DNA of 21,558 nt, from NCBI GenBank assembly GCA_036897095.1, contig JAYMSP010003008.1, forward strand, positions 1 through 21,558. The letters run 5' to 3'. The position numbers were made by a program, and so were the translations under genes. This DNA is from Plantago elongata (lineage: Eukaryota; Streptophyta; Magnoliopsida; Lamiales; Plantaginaceae). Below the pieces are notes generated by a model. That model saw only the letters and a list, made by a program, of their open reading frames with translations, did no database searches and was not told the DNA's origin. How positions within the stretch are numbered: position 1 is the first letter of the stretch; each line of letters starts with the position of its first letter. Positions 1 through 11,300 of this stretch are shown piece after piece.

Positions 1-109
1 TATTCTGAACATCTGGCTTGTAATGGATAATGTTTTACTATTTTAAATAAAATGTGCTTGTACTTTGCGTTGCAATCCTTGACGTCTGGACCTGATCCCG
101 GGCGTTACA
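1..109. mobile_element. possible edge of an LTR retrotransposon
   Basis: The stretch ends in GGGCGTTACA at 100-109. On the minus strand this reads TGTAACGCCC, a start commonly seen in long terminal repeats of plant Ty3/gypsy elements, which begin TG and end CA. An AATAAA signal sits near 47-52, as in the R/U5 part of an LTR, if the element runs on the plus strand. Orientation is therefore undecided. The other end of the LTR, primer binding site, polypurine tract and coding domains are not in view, so this is an inference from one terminus. Confidence 0.3.
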
Positions 110-110
110 A

Positions 111-314
111 TTTTCATAGCAACACTCCAGGATTAGAGATCCAGGCTGAATACACAGCGATATTCCAGGACCATAGGTCCACGCTATTTTCATAGCAACA
201 CTCCAGGATTAGAGATCCAGGCTGAATACACAGCGATATTTCAGGACCATAGGTCCACGCTATTTTTATAGCAACACTCCAGGATCAGAGATCCAGGCTG
301 AATACACAGCGATA
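111..314. repeat. 76-bp tandem repeat, about 2.7 copies
   Basis: Units begin at 111, 187 and 263, each opening with TTTTCATAGCAACACTCC (the third has one change, C to T). The first two units are nearly identical and the third stops after 52 bp, at the sequence ACAGCGATA. The array abuts the possible LTR edge. No open reading frame runs through it, so it looks like a minisatellite rather than a coding repeat. Confidence 0.9.
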
Positions 315-1939
315 ATTTGATACGGTTCCCAGTTTTTAAGAAAACAGTGTGTGGTTGCCTTTTTTTAAAAAAGGGTTTTCGTGCAATGCCATGCATGAGG
401 AAGAGAAATGCAAGAACAGTAATATATGCAGGGTACACTTTAATTTTTCCCAGGGCCTGACGCCGAACGCCAGTCATCACTCACCTTCAGATTCCTGTAG
501 TTCAGCTATCTCCAGGTCTCCTGATAAAAATATAAAATTTCTTTTAATGCGGATACTAAATTTAATTAATTAGTTCCCCGATGGTTATCCCCTGTTTTAA
601 AGATAATTGAATTACTCATCATATCATCAGATTTTAATAAACATTTTTAACCTTCGCAATATTTAAGTGATTTAATTATGCCTCTACTATATAATATTTA
701 TTTCTGCTCATGCGTTTATTTTAAGCATGTTACTAGTGCGTATGGCTTGAATTCATTAGATGCTAGTAACTTAGTGGTTCCGGTTTATCAATTTCGTACC
801 TTAAGGTAAGTCTTATAACTCCTCGTTTCATTTAATATGATCTTATGCCGTGATATTTACATTTTCCTCTAGTCCGTATTTTAAGTCTTCAATTCTTGTA
901 TGACTTCTACTTAAGAAATTTCTTATGTTTGCGGCATGGTGTGGATGATACTCTATCATTTAATTGGCTTTACTTAGTTTCTATTATTCTACATATTACT
1001 TCCAGTTCTGCTATTTCATAAAACTCTTCCTTCGTTATTCATCATATTACTTTCTTTTCTTCCTCTATTATCCTACAACCTCGTTTCACTACGTCGCCAC
1101 TGTAAATATAACCATACTATTTGGTTTCATGTACATTGACTATTTAGTATTAGGTGCATCGTACATCTCTTCGCAATTGTTATACTATTACGTTTTCGTT
1201 AATCTTATTTTCTTCCCCAGTTACATTAGCATAATTAATCCTCCGTCGTCATATTAGCATAATTAATCTTCCTCCGGTATTTCAATGTTCTATGCTTCAA
1301 GTACTACAATACTTCACTTTTTACTTATACAGTGTCCTTATTTATGCCGTTTATTATACTTGACGCTTATAGAAAGGAGTTATCGAGTTTATATCCCCTA
1401 TCTTAAATATCACTAGCGAGGTCGTACTACATTATCCTAACTCAATAGTAGTTACACTAGGCTATTTAGTTCAACAGGCACTCAAGTTCCTTATCGCGCG
1501 ATATCAACTACGGTGTTCTAATATCAATACCGTACCTAACGTTCTTGTTAAATTAATATTAGTTGCGGCGTACTTACCTATACCACTGCCGTACGTACAC
1601 TGCGATTCTAACAATCTGCAATTTGCTATAACTTCAAACTGCCATTCCCATCTCGGCATTCACTATTCCTAGCTAATCCAAACACCAACAATCGACATTA
1701 CGCATCCACCAACAACCCACTGCAGTATATTCAAACTAGTTTCTACAATATACTAATACCAACCAGAAATTCCATAAATTACAGTAGGCTAAATAATACA
1801 GTATACCATCAACAATAATTTTCAGTATGTAATTAAACAATGAAAACTTTCGATTTTAACTTCATTCAATAACGATTTACAGTGTTTATGCTACCCATCC
1901 TCCAACACAACTCAATTCGCAACTGTATACTAACCGGAG
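315..1939. other. AT-rich intergenic DNA, no gene recognised
   Basis: I found no supported gene here. The longest reading frames (for example 964-1257 plus) translate to Tyr/Phe/Ser-rich low-complexity peptides, as expected from pyrimidine-rich AT DNA. Two small structures can be seen: a run of 7 T and 6 A flanked by CC/GG at 358-374, and a tandem copy of ATTAGCATAATTAATC at about 1225 and 1253. The region may be old retroelement sequence, but I see no conserved motif to prove it. Confidence 0.5.
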
Positions 1940-2400
1940 TTGTGCAGAATCGAAGTAGAGGCGGCGCGGCGATGGAGAAGCGGCGGCGCGAGGAGGAGAA
2001 CGGTCGAGAGTGGAGAAGGAGGAGGAGAAGCAGTGTAATTGAGAGGTGGTGTAATGTTGCTTGTGAATTCGTAGGAGACGGAAGAAAAATGGCACGGTAG
2101 TCGGTATATATAACCGAGGTACAGGCGGTGATTGAACGAGGAAGACGACACCCGTCGTTCATGCCTGCAGACACCGATCCACGCGTCGATTGGCATGTCC
2201 CGGCTTGGGCTTGCCGGTTCGTTGCGGAAATCGGCCGGAATGGCACCGGCTTTGGCCGCGATTTTGGGCGTGTTGGCGCGGCCGTCAATTCGAAGGGGGT
2301 GGTTCCGGTACGGGTGTTCAGGGTGGAGGAAGCGGCCGTGGTTACCAATCGCGGAGCCGGAGAGGAGGAGGAAGAATGGAGGAGAAGACGATGAATTAGA
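1940..2400. other. isolated GC-rich island, no recognisable protein
   Basis: This segment is visibly richer in G and C (GGCGGCGCGGCG, CGGCGGCGCGAGG, GGCCGGAATGG) than its AT-rich flanks. It therefore leaves several overlapping frames open on both strands; the longest is 1866-2348 on the minus strand, about 160 codons. The translations are rich in Arg, Gly, Ser and Pro and match no family I know. A TATATATAA at 2105-2113 sits between CGGT and ACCG. It could be the body of an LTR with its TATA box, or part of another decayed repeat. No coding call is justified. Confidence 0.45.
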
Positions 2401-3716
2401 AATGTACAGTAGTCTGACTTATTGGCATCTTCTGGATCCGAACATCTCGCGAATAAATTTTCAAAAATTACGAAACTGATTTCTGGACGATACTTGAATC
2501 GAACTTAAGCCGTATCAAAAATAAAATAAATATTTTTATTTCATTATTTTTATTATTATTTTACTACCCGTTATTATTTTCTTAACGTTTTCGCGCGACG
2601 TTTAACCTTTTAAATTAACTCGAATAGTTCCTCTTCCCTTTAAAATGCTAAAATTAATTTTTAAGAAAATTTTTAACACGTGCCGAATTTTACGACCTTT
2701 ACAAGGTAACTGTGATACTCTCTAGCTATTTATGAGTTTTAAAATGGAACCAATTACTTCAATATGGACTTTTGGTTCAGATGATCTTTTAAATACCTAG
2801 ATACCTAATTTCATTGTCATAAAATGCTATATGTTCAATGAACCGGATTGAAACTGAAACAAACGAAAAGTAGGGGAGAATTAGTAACTAGTATCGATTT
2901 ATTCTGAGTAGTGATTTTGATGTTCGTTGACCAGTCGAGCCTTAGGTTATGTTTAATACGGTACTTGAATCAAGTTCGAATTTGACATTGAACTCATTTG
3001 TTATCGAATTGAGACGAGTAGACTCGACTCAACTCGTTCTGGATCGATTAGGCTAGTAATGTGGACCTTTTGTGAATCAAGAACAACAACTGCCAACAGA
3101 AAATGAAAAATTACATCTTGGTCTGTTCTGGCACAACTTTCCAACTATATTGTTCATCTTTTAGTGTACTTGTAAATCTTCAACCATCAAACTTATGCAC
3201 ATGCGTTCATACATTGCCTTTTACACCTAACATTGTCACTCCAAGAATTAAACTAGTTACTGCTGAGCTTTAAAACTCAAAAAGAGTTTTGGTTTTTTTT
3301 GTGCTAAAGGACTTCAGGTGAGAGGTCATTCTGCAGATTAATAACACACATGCTTTGGCTATGAGGTTTCATGTAGCAAGAGAAAATATCACTTCTCATT
3401 GATTGAGCGATCAGCTGAGTAATGGATCATCCGGCAAGATTTTATGTACATAGTATGCCAATATTGGAGCACAATTACAAACAACTTGAACATAGAAAGA
3501 ATAAAGATAACAAGAGACGAATGGAACTCCGACTATCTTGAATGAGATACAGCATCAGAAGAGCCAACTTGTTCATGGGATAGGTGCGTCACATGAATTT
3601 GAAATTTTTTCTCCGGAACAAGTATATGAAGCTTCGGCCTATGGTTGATTCACTTTGCATTTCAATAGTTCGGTTGATGAGACATAGCAGCTGGAACATC
3701 TACTTGTTGTCAAGAC
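2401..3716. other. intergenic DNA and 3' flank of the Nudix gene
   Basis: No gene is visible. The first part (2480-2760) is AT-rich with long T/A runs. Around 2935-3055 there is a degenerate stretch of CGAGT/GACTCGA words (for example GAGACGAGTAGACTCGACTC), a type of decayed dispersed repeat common in plant genomes; a similar stretch lies at about 14860-15060. The last few hundred bases before 3717 should include the 3' untranslated region of the minus-strand Nudix gene, but I could not place its poly(A) site. Confidence 0.5.
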
Positions 3717-6700
3717 TCAAGACTGCATATGTTGATCAAGCGTGTAGGCACGAATCTCACCTGGGCCTGTCCCCGGCCTGTCAAATTCATCAAAAGGGGA
3801 TGAGGAAAAACAATACTTCATGATATGTTCAATGCATGTGAGTACGAGACTATTATGAAGGGGGTTCAAGGTGCTCAGGAGCTTGGATTCTCTTTGGTTG
3901 AAAAGTGCAGAATCAGATGTTCAAATGACTAGTGGATAAATTGAAAATTCAGTGCTTCGACCCTAGAGCTCATTGCTAATATGCGTGTACTAAGCCAGTA
4001 AGCTGAAGAAAGTTTGTAAACATCAATTAAATTAATACATAGATTCAAAGAGATCAACATCATCACCTTTTGTTAATGATGCCATAGTGAAACTTGGGTC
4101 TTCCAACTTTTTTGTCTTCAATGTACTACAGACAAGACATCATCAAATGGTGTTAGATAAGTACTAGTAGGAAACATGAAGTTCCAAGAACTCAAAGCAG
4201 AAACACGCACCAAGTTCAAAGTGACCAGCATGGATGAAAATGCTAAAGAATCAAATGGGATATCCTCAAGTGCGTATAGTTGGCACTCTGATGATTCGGG
4301 ACCAGGTGAAAAGTGTGGTCTCTTCAACTTTGCTAAGAAAATCATGTATGTCTGCAAATGAACGGATATCACATATCAAAATGCTAGTAATATATAGTAG
4401 TAGAAGCTAAAAAAATTGTACGGAAAATGAATTTACTTGGCCAATAAGAGGGATGTCCAACTGGGCAAATGGTGACAGAATTTCCACATCAGCATTTGCC
4501 TCTTCCCATGTTTCCCTTATTGCCCCTTCTGAAGCAGACTCCCCAATTTCCATGTAACCAGCAGGAAGCGTCCTATACTTGATAGAAGGAGCAGGAATAA
4601 ACCACAATGAGTATAGGAATACCCAACAGAGAAAACACACAGATGTGTTTTAAAAATATGCGAACTGCAACATATATACAACTTGAAAAAATTATCAAGA
4701 CAGAATTTGATTTGTGAAATAGTTACCAAAGCCCAAATGATGGTTGAATCTTCCTTTTACACAGCAGTATCTTGTTTTCATGCTCTATGAGGCAACCAAC
4801 AACCTGACATGGTAGAAAAAGTGAGGTATTTGTAAGCTCCAAAGTAAGTGAAGAAATAGAAATTATTCATTACATCACAGAGAAAGATCGTGGATAGGAT
4901 CATCAGTCATCACCACAATTTAAAGCAGGAATTTATCGCATTCGTCTAAAATACTTCGTAGCAGGAATGGTTTTACAGTCACTTAAATAATATAGAACTT
5001 AGCACATGTCCTGAACTCCTGATCATGCCCCTTCTTGTTGACCTTGATCAGCTTATTGATTGCAAAAGAGAACAGGACAAGTTTACAATTGTGTTGCATA
5101 TTGCATGCTAATGTAGAGCTGAAGCAATGAAGCCCCTCTAAACAACTATAGAGTATAGACAATTACTTCTTTAAAAAAGCTAAGAAACTACACGTTGCAT
5201 TCTATAACACCGTAGTCCGTACAATTTATAATATCTAATCACTTAAAGACACATTGACCTACTAAAATATACTTACATAACAAAGCAATAACATTGATAT
5301 TCTGATTTCTGTCACAACATATCCCCCCCTTCTCCTAGTGCACAGTAACTGAGTTCAGTTTCATTCATTATCAATCATTTCAACTGCTATGTAAAATCTC
5401 ACCATTTTTGGATTTTCATATGTGATTTTGCCACAGTGTGTGCAAATAGCTCGTGGCTTCTCCTCCCCATCAGGTACTTCATACTTTGTTGGCCCACCAC
5501 AGGACTGACAGAATTTTATCTTCTGAGTACTACCCTGAAGTATATAGCAGTTGCCAGTTAGGCCTTGTATGTCGCTTTATGAAGAGTTTTATATACTTTT
5601 ACAGTATATACATATAGTATTGGAGAAGCACATCCACAAAAATTTCCACAATGTTAGCACATTTCTGAGGTCGACTTCGTTGTCATATGTTTTACGACCA
5701 ATATCTCTGTGAGATTTAAATTACTCACATTGACTAATTCACATAGGGGAAGATAGTTATAATGCAATAGAAGCTCTTTAACTAAATAACTTAACCCTTT
5801 ATGTTCCGCAGGTTCTGTGAACTAAATAACATTTAGCCCTTACTTCCTAAAATACTCTAACCAGTTATGTCAAATGGCACAGATTTACTAGAGCAATTGA
5901 ATTGTGCCTGAGAGACTTATATACCCACTGATATTGAGCTATCACGTTATAAATGCACACATTTATGTGATAGTTACCTATGTTTATCTATGTTAAGTAA
6001 GCTTATACTGTGTGTTTGTCCACCATGTCCATCAACACATGAACTTTAACAATAAACAAATGCCATACGAACATCAACCTCAATCTAGCATGACCTGTGG
6101 ACCTCAACTCAAACTTTGACTGCCAGGTCTGACCAGCATATGCGAGCCAAACTTTTCACCTTTCTTTCAGCCAGTGCTTGCGTCCAAATCGAACTACCAC
6201 TCCATAGATTTCTAGGTGATTTTCTTCCCATATAACAAGGCCCTTAACTTAGTCAGTGGAACCACATTTCATCATAATAATGACCCAAAACTAACTTCCG
6301 CTGTATGTTTAACCAAGGAAACACCACCCTCCCCAGTACTTTCGAATCCAAAACAATCAACGCAAACCCGACATCACAGATTAAGGCCTAAAACTAGTCG
6401 TTGTTTATTAAAACAACCTGCCTGTAGACAATTCTGAAGCTCAAGATAATCAAGAAACAATACATGGTCTAATACAAACATCACCAAATTAAAGAAGTTA
6501 CTTACAGTTACAAAGAAGAGTTAACAAAATCAAAACCAACAAACAAACAAACATTACCGAATAAAACACTCACAGCAGACTTAATTGCAACAGGTGCTGA
6601 AGAAGAAGAAGCAGCTCCATCCGGGGTTGACTCAGAGCGAGTGAAAGACATCTGAAAAGATCGAAAGACTCGCCTTTTCTGAGAGTGAAACCCCAAAGAA

Positions 6701-6843
6701 TGTGTCTTTGAATATTCAGAGAGAAAAGGTTTAATGGGTTTTCTTGAAATCAGAGAAAGATTGGTCTTTAATCTGTGAGAAAGGGAAGAACAACCGGATG
6801 AGGAAGAAGAAGAGGAACCAAGAATCTGAATAGCCTTTAACAT
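3717..6843 (-). CDS. NUDT23: Nudix hydrolase, NUDT23 type (ADP-ribose/FAD pyrophosphatase), plastid-targeted
   Basis: Seven exons join in frame into 291 codons: 6843-6574, 5534-5403, 4803-4727, 4572-4437, 4351-4211, 4125-4067, 3777-3717 (TGA). All junctions are GT-AG. Residues 1-90 are Ser/Arg/Lys-rich and look like a plastid transit peptide. Residues 95-135 hold a zinc-ribbon-like pair, CQSC (99-102) and CTHC (121-124). The Nudix box is residues 165-187, with the catalytic RE..EE residues present. The [13 protein letters not shown] segment and the [15 protein letters not shown] tail fit the family. Known NUDT23 enzymes hydrolyse FAD and ADP-ribose in chloroplasts; that role is taken from the family. 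One oddity is Asn186 where the box normally has Gly. Intron 1 is about 1.0 kb. A competing in-frame-breaking donor (GTAATG) lies 16 nt downstream of the chosen GTGAGT donor. Confidence 0.93.
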
Positions 6844-6970
6844 GATAAAAGTGGTAGTTGGATTGATTGTTGACTAGAGCAATAATTGTCAGCTAAGCAG
6901 CTGGATTGTTTCTATCAAGATGATGAAGAAAAATTGGGAAATGAGAAGAGCAGGTGGCAAGATCAATCAG

Positions 6971-7040
6971 GGCCCAGAACCAGAGGGGTTAACTTCTAAC
7001 TGTGTTCAGCTGACGAAACTCCTCCCCCCATATATATGGG
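6971..7040 (-). promoter_or_regulatory. candidate promoter of the Nudix gene
   Basis: A perfect 14-bp palindrome, CCCATATATATGGG, lies at 7027-7040 and contains a TATA-box core about 185 bp before the start codon on the minus strand. A TGGGCC site II word (minus strand, 6971-6976) lies between it and the start codon; such words bind TCP factors in many plant housekeeping genes. Position and motif support a promoter, but the transcription start is not known. Confidence 0.45.
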
Positions 7041-8302
7041 AGTAAACTAATAAGGGATTATCCGATTCGAATATATCATTACTCGATAACGAATTTTAAT
7101 GATAGATTGGAGTTTAACTATTTTACTTCAAGTTTAGTCGAGATTGTTATTAAATAACATGTATAAACAATAGTATTATTTTAAATTGACAAGTCTAGCT
7201 AAGGGATCGACTGGTAGAGAATGTCCGGTCAAAATACAAGTCTATTTAAGTAATATAACAAAATATGTATTGTGTACACAATCTATCTGAATTCCGAACA
7301 CTTTTTAAAATAAGTTGTGCTTAAAACTCAATAAGTCAAGATTTTTATGTGATTCGGTTATAAAAACTTTAATTTAGAAGTGAGAGCGACCTTTTATTAT
7401 ATAAAGAGGAATTTTGTTTGATTCATTGACTCTTTTTTAATAGTAATACAAATGCATTTCATCTTAATTTAACAAATGTTGTTCACCTTGGAAAACTTGG
7501 ATATTAAATCAGAGCAGATTTGATGAACTTGTTAAAGGTAAATCAGGAAGAAAAACAAAGTCACCTAATTTCATGATTTAACAGCTTAGTTCACTTCAGC
7601 TTGGCGTAGTTATAATTTAAAATTTATTTCAGTTCAGCTTAGTTCCATTCAATTCAGTAAATTTCATTTAAAGAAAACAGAACTTTAATTATAGACTCGA
7701 AATTTAAGAATTTGAACATCTTTTCCAACATAAGCTACGCCCTTAAAACCTGTCCAAGGGTACGATGGGAAAAACAATTCAACTAGTTCGCAAAAAGCAT
7801 ACACTATCTAATTAAAGATTAAACACTAATTCATGTGAGATTCAGAGATTGAAGTAGATCCGAGCATCATATTATAACTGAGGGTGAAATTTCAACTCCG
7901 AGAGCCTGTTTGCACTGGATAGGTGAAAGATCACAATACAATCCACATGCCCTCCCTATATACACACAACTATAGAAAGAAAGAAACTTAAAATCAACAA
8001 ACTGACTCTGTAATTCTCCACCCCTTGAGCCACCAGCCGTAGGTCAAGCTTCAACATGTACTTGTCAAAGATATCTGTATTATTGGGAGACTTCACCAAA
8101 AGGCAAAAACAAAGAAATTGGTACAGACCTACAGTTAATATACATTCACAGCATCTTGAACTATTTCTAGAAACTCAAAACCTGAAAATTGCAGCATGAG
8201 CTTATTTCTGCAAACAAGGTCAAGTAAATAAGTGTACAACTAACATATGATTGGTTTCTCAAGGACTCTCATGTATTCATGTCTATGGTACAGTCAAAAT
8301 CT
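7041..8302. other. intergenic DNA and 3' flank of the J-domain gene
   Basis: No gene is supported. Positions 7590-7665 contain an imperfect run of TTCAG/CTTAGTTC words, a decayed simple repeat. The part nearest 8302, reading toward lower positions, should be the 3' untranslated region of the J-domain gene. The stretch 8093-8000 on the minus strand has short open phases, but I cannot connect it to the gene without inventing an extra exon. Confidence 0.5.
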
Positions 8303-11300
8303 CTAACTCACAGTCAGCTTATCGCATAAAGATTGATATGCTGCACTGCAGGCCTTGAACTTCTCTTCAGCAGCAACCTGCACAGACTATCAAGAAGATA
8401 TGTTAGTTTAGAGCCAAAGAACGTAAAATGCATCAGAAAAAGATCTTAAAGCATGACGAGTGAAGTATCAATTGTCAAAGCACTCAAAAATTCGTTTGCT
8501 TTAGCATCCTCCTAACACAAGTTAAGTCCTAATTCCCATAACCGCACAAGTAAACTGGAGACGGAAATTTGTTCAGGTAAAACAAACCAAGGCTGTGTTT
8601 TTACCAGTGCGAATATAAATTAATAAAGATTTACTTCTACAGGTATCAAGTTTCTGGTTCTTCGAATAAGCTTCTAAATCTTGTTTTCCACAAATACAGA
8701 ATCTAATAAAAAAAATTTTTGAAACGGCTAAAATGTGACTTGAACCCCGACCTATTAGTTGGAGGTGAAGTGTCTTACCAACTGAGTTGCGCTTCGTTGT
8801 CTACAGAATCTATAATAAACTATGCAAATTCTGTTTTCCCCTTTGGTTGTAGAAAATTCATAATCAGTTTGCAAGAATCAGTTGGAAACCAGACAACCAA
8901 CATGAGTCCTTCAAATCGTTACTATATATGAGATGCAATTTACAATAAGCAGCTACACAGTAAATTATTTCAATCAATGATCTCCAAAGATATTCCGGGA
9001 AAATAGAAGGTTATGTTGTGAGAAGAATAAAACTCGTTACAGCAACCTAACAAAGGATGATAGTGATTGCACGTGGAAACAAACAAACCAAATGGCATGT
9101 TTACAAAGGATTTGACATTACACCAAGAGTAACTCAAATGTACTATTGCGAAATATACCTTGGAAGAGCTCTGGTGACGATCTGGATGCCATTTTAGAGC
9201 ACATGCTCGGTATCTGGAAATGGAAATTTTTTTAAAATCCCAACTCTGAGACGACATTATATCTCTAGAAAATACTTTAATACTAAATTTAAGGAAATCT
9301 TACGCATTCTTAACATCTTCTACATTTAGAGGACCGCAAGCACTCAATCCTAGAGCTAGCCTATCAGAAGAACTGTTCCTCACAGGTTCCCCAGAATGTG
9401 ATGACCACTCGTATTCTTCATATTCCTCATCATCAGACTGATATCTGCGACCGCTGTATTTCCTGTGGTAGCTAGAGTGACCGGATGAGCTCCTAAATTC
9501 AGGCTCATCATCATCTACAAAGAACGAATACGAGGTGTACTGCTTCCCACCACCAAATGTTGAACGAAAAATGCTCTCAAACTCAATTTCGTCATCAGAA
9601 TCACAAAACTCGTGAGTTCCTGGGAAATAAGATTTGATAATTAGTTGTTACCGAGTGTTTTCTGATGTCCAGGAAATCAGAAGTCAAGTTGTAAAAGAAA
9701 AGTGTGGACAGTATTTTACTAAGAGGTAAAAGTACCAAAATTTAACCCTATGTTTACTGAAAAAGCAAAAGTAGCTCAACCCTATCAAGGTTTTGTTTGC
9801 AACTAAAAGCATTTTTTGGTTGTTTGGTTTACACTGCTTTTGCATTTCTAAAGTTAAGCAGTGAAATAAGATGCCTTTGGTAATGAAACATATGAATCTG
9901 GTTTCTAGTTTTTAGTGTGCATATATGAAAACCCCCATTTTTTCCTAACGGCAATTTTTTTCAAATGCGAGCAAAATCAAAGGTAAAAATTATTTCAGAA
10001 AGCATTTGCAAACACTACCTAACTTCTGCACAACTTCTTACTTTTAATGAAGCAATTGCAAAAGTTTGTTGTGCAATACTCTGAAGCACTTTCAGGCTTA
10101 AGGTAGAGTAAAATCTTAAGCCATAAAGGCACTTTCAGGCTTAAGTTACAAAGAGCAGGTCTACGTACTGTGGCCAGCCTTAGACTTCCCCTTCTTAGAT
10201 CCACCGCCTGTGAAATTTGGTCTGAACCATGAACGCTGTCGACTTGAAGGTTGTTTATATTCATGATGCACAGACCCCCAGCCCTGTCCCACATAACAAT
10301 AAAGCATAGAGAATCTCAGGATACAGCTAGAAGATACAGCAGAACTAGGAAGCATATATTAGCAATATCTATACTGACTATACATATATTCTAAAAGAAG
10401 CAGTGAATCAAGACCAGGAGCCAACAGGTTACTTGTGAAACAACGATTGCTAAAACGAGAATATGGGCATGCATATGTTAGTACTTCACGATGCATGATC
10501 GAGATAAAAAATGATGAAAAAACAAAATTGGAAACACTTTTCCCTCAAACTTGTGTTAATGATAGAGTTTTGTAAGAAAACCAAAAACAATGTGCTCTTG
10601 TTCTCCGAAATGTTAACAACAGTTTCCAGGGAAATGCAAAGAGGAAAACCACTTGGTAATTTTTCACAAAAAGAAAGGTCTCTCAGTTATTCGATAGACA
10701 TTTCCCGATTCTCATTATCCAACTATCTAAAAAAATTGCAGGTGTGAAATAGGAATTGAATGGAAATTAATATGAAGGCAGTGCAAGGACTCTGAGAAGA
10801 CATTGCATCAAGCTTGATTTAATTCATATATCAGTTGAAAGCATCAAAATATCTAAAAAATAGAAGGCATAAAATTGATGCAATACTTATAGAACCTGGA
10901 GTAAATGTTCTGCAAAAGCATTGACATTGCGTGACATGTGTCTCCTGGACCTTTTGGCATGCTTGTTAAATTTCTGCACAACATAATTACAAGCAAGTAA
11001 GAGATAACAGTACTTTTCTCATTTGGCATGGACAACATCACATCACATCACATCACATAATATGCCAATCTGAAGTCCAGGATTATATATTAAAAATCTT
11101 TAGTTTATTTTCTTCATGAAACTTTGCATTCTTCATGTTCCATTTTGATTTGGATAATCATCCAAGTAATTGCACCATAATAGAAAAATGAAGCCAAGCC
11201 TATTTTTCATTTCAATATCCTTAAACCACCAAGCACTCTAGAATGTCCGTCTCTTTCTTTCACTTTGTTGCAGTACCATTACAAAGAAAGAAATGCAAAT

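Noticed and set aside
964..1257. 97-codon Tyr/Phe-rich frame resembling a membrane protein
   Set aside because: It is pyrimidine- and AT-rich low-complexity DNA; hydrophobicity follows from base composition and no conserved motif is seen.
1866..2348. 160-codon minus-strand frame and overlapping frames on both strands
   Set aside because: They arise from the high GC content of the island. The peptides are low-complexity Arg/Ser/Pro-rich, mutually incompatible and match no family.
5520..5540. start of Nudix exon 2 at the inner acceptor TACTCAG (12 bases later)
   Set aside because: Both acceptors keep the frame, but the outer one (5534) gives the longer exon. The inner site remains possible as an alternative.
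8000..8093. extra C-terminal exon of the J-domain gene on the minus strand
   Set aside because: A short open phase exists, but the protein already ends naturally after the last J-domain helix, and no unambiguous acceptor joins it in frame.
8706..8801. functional tRNA gene
   Set aside because: Only A-box-like and B-box-like words are present. I could not draw a full cloverleaf, and the flanking duplication shows it is a retroposed insert.
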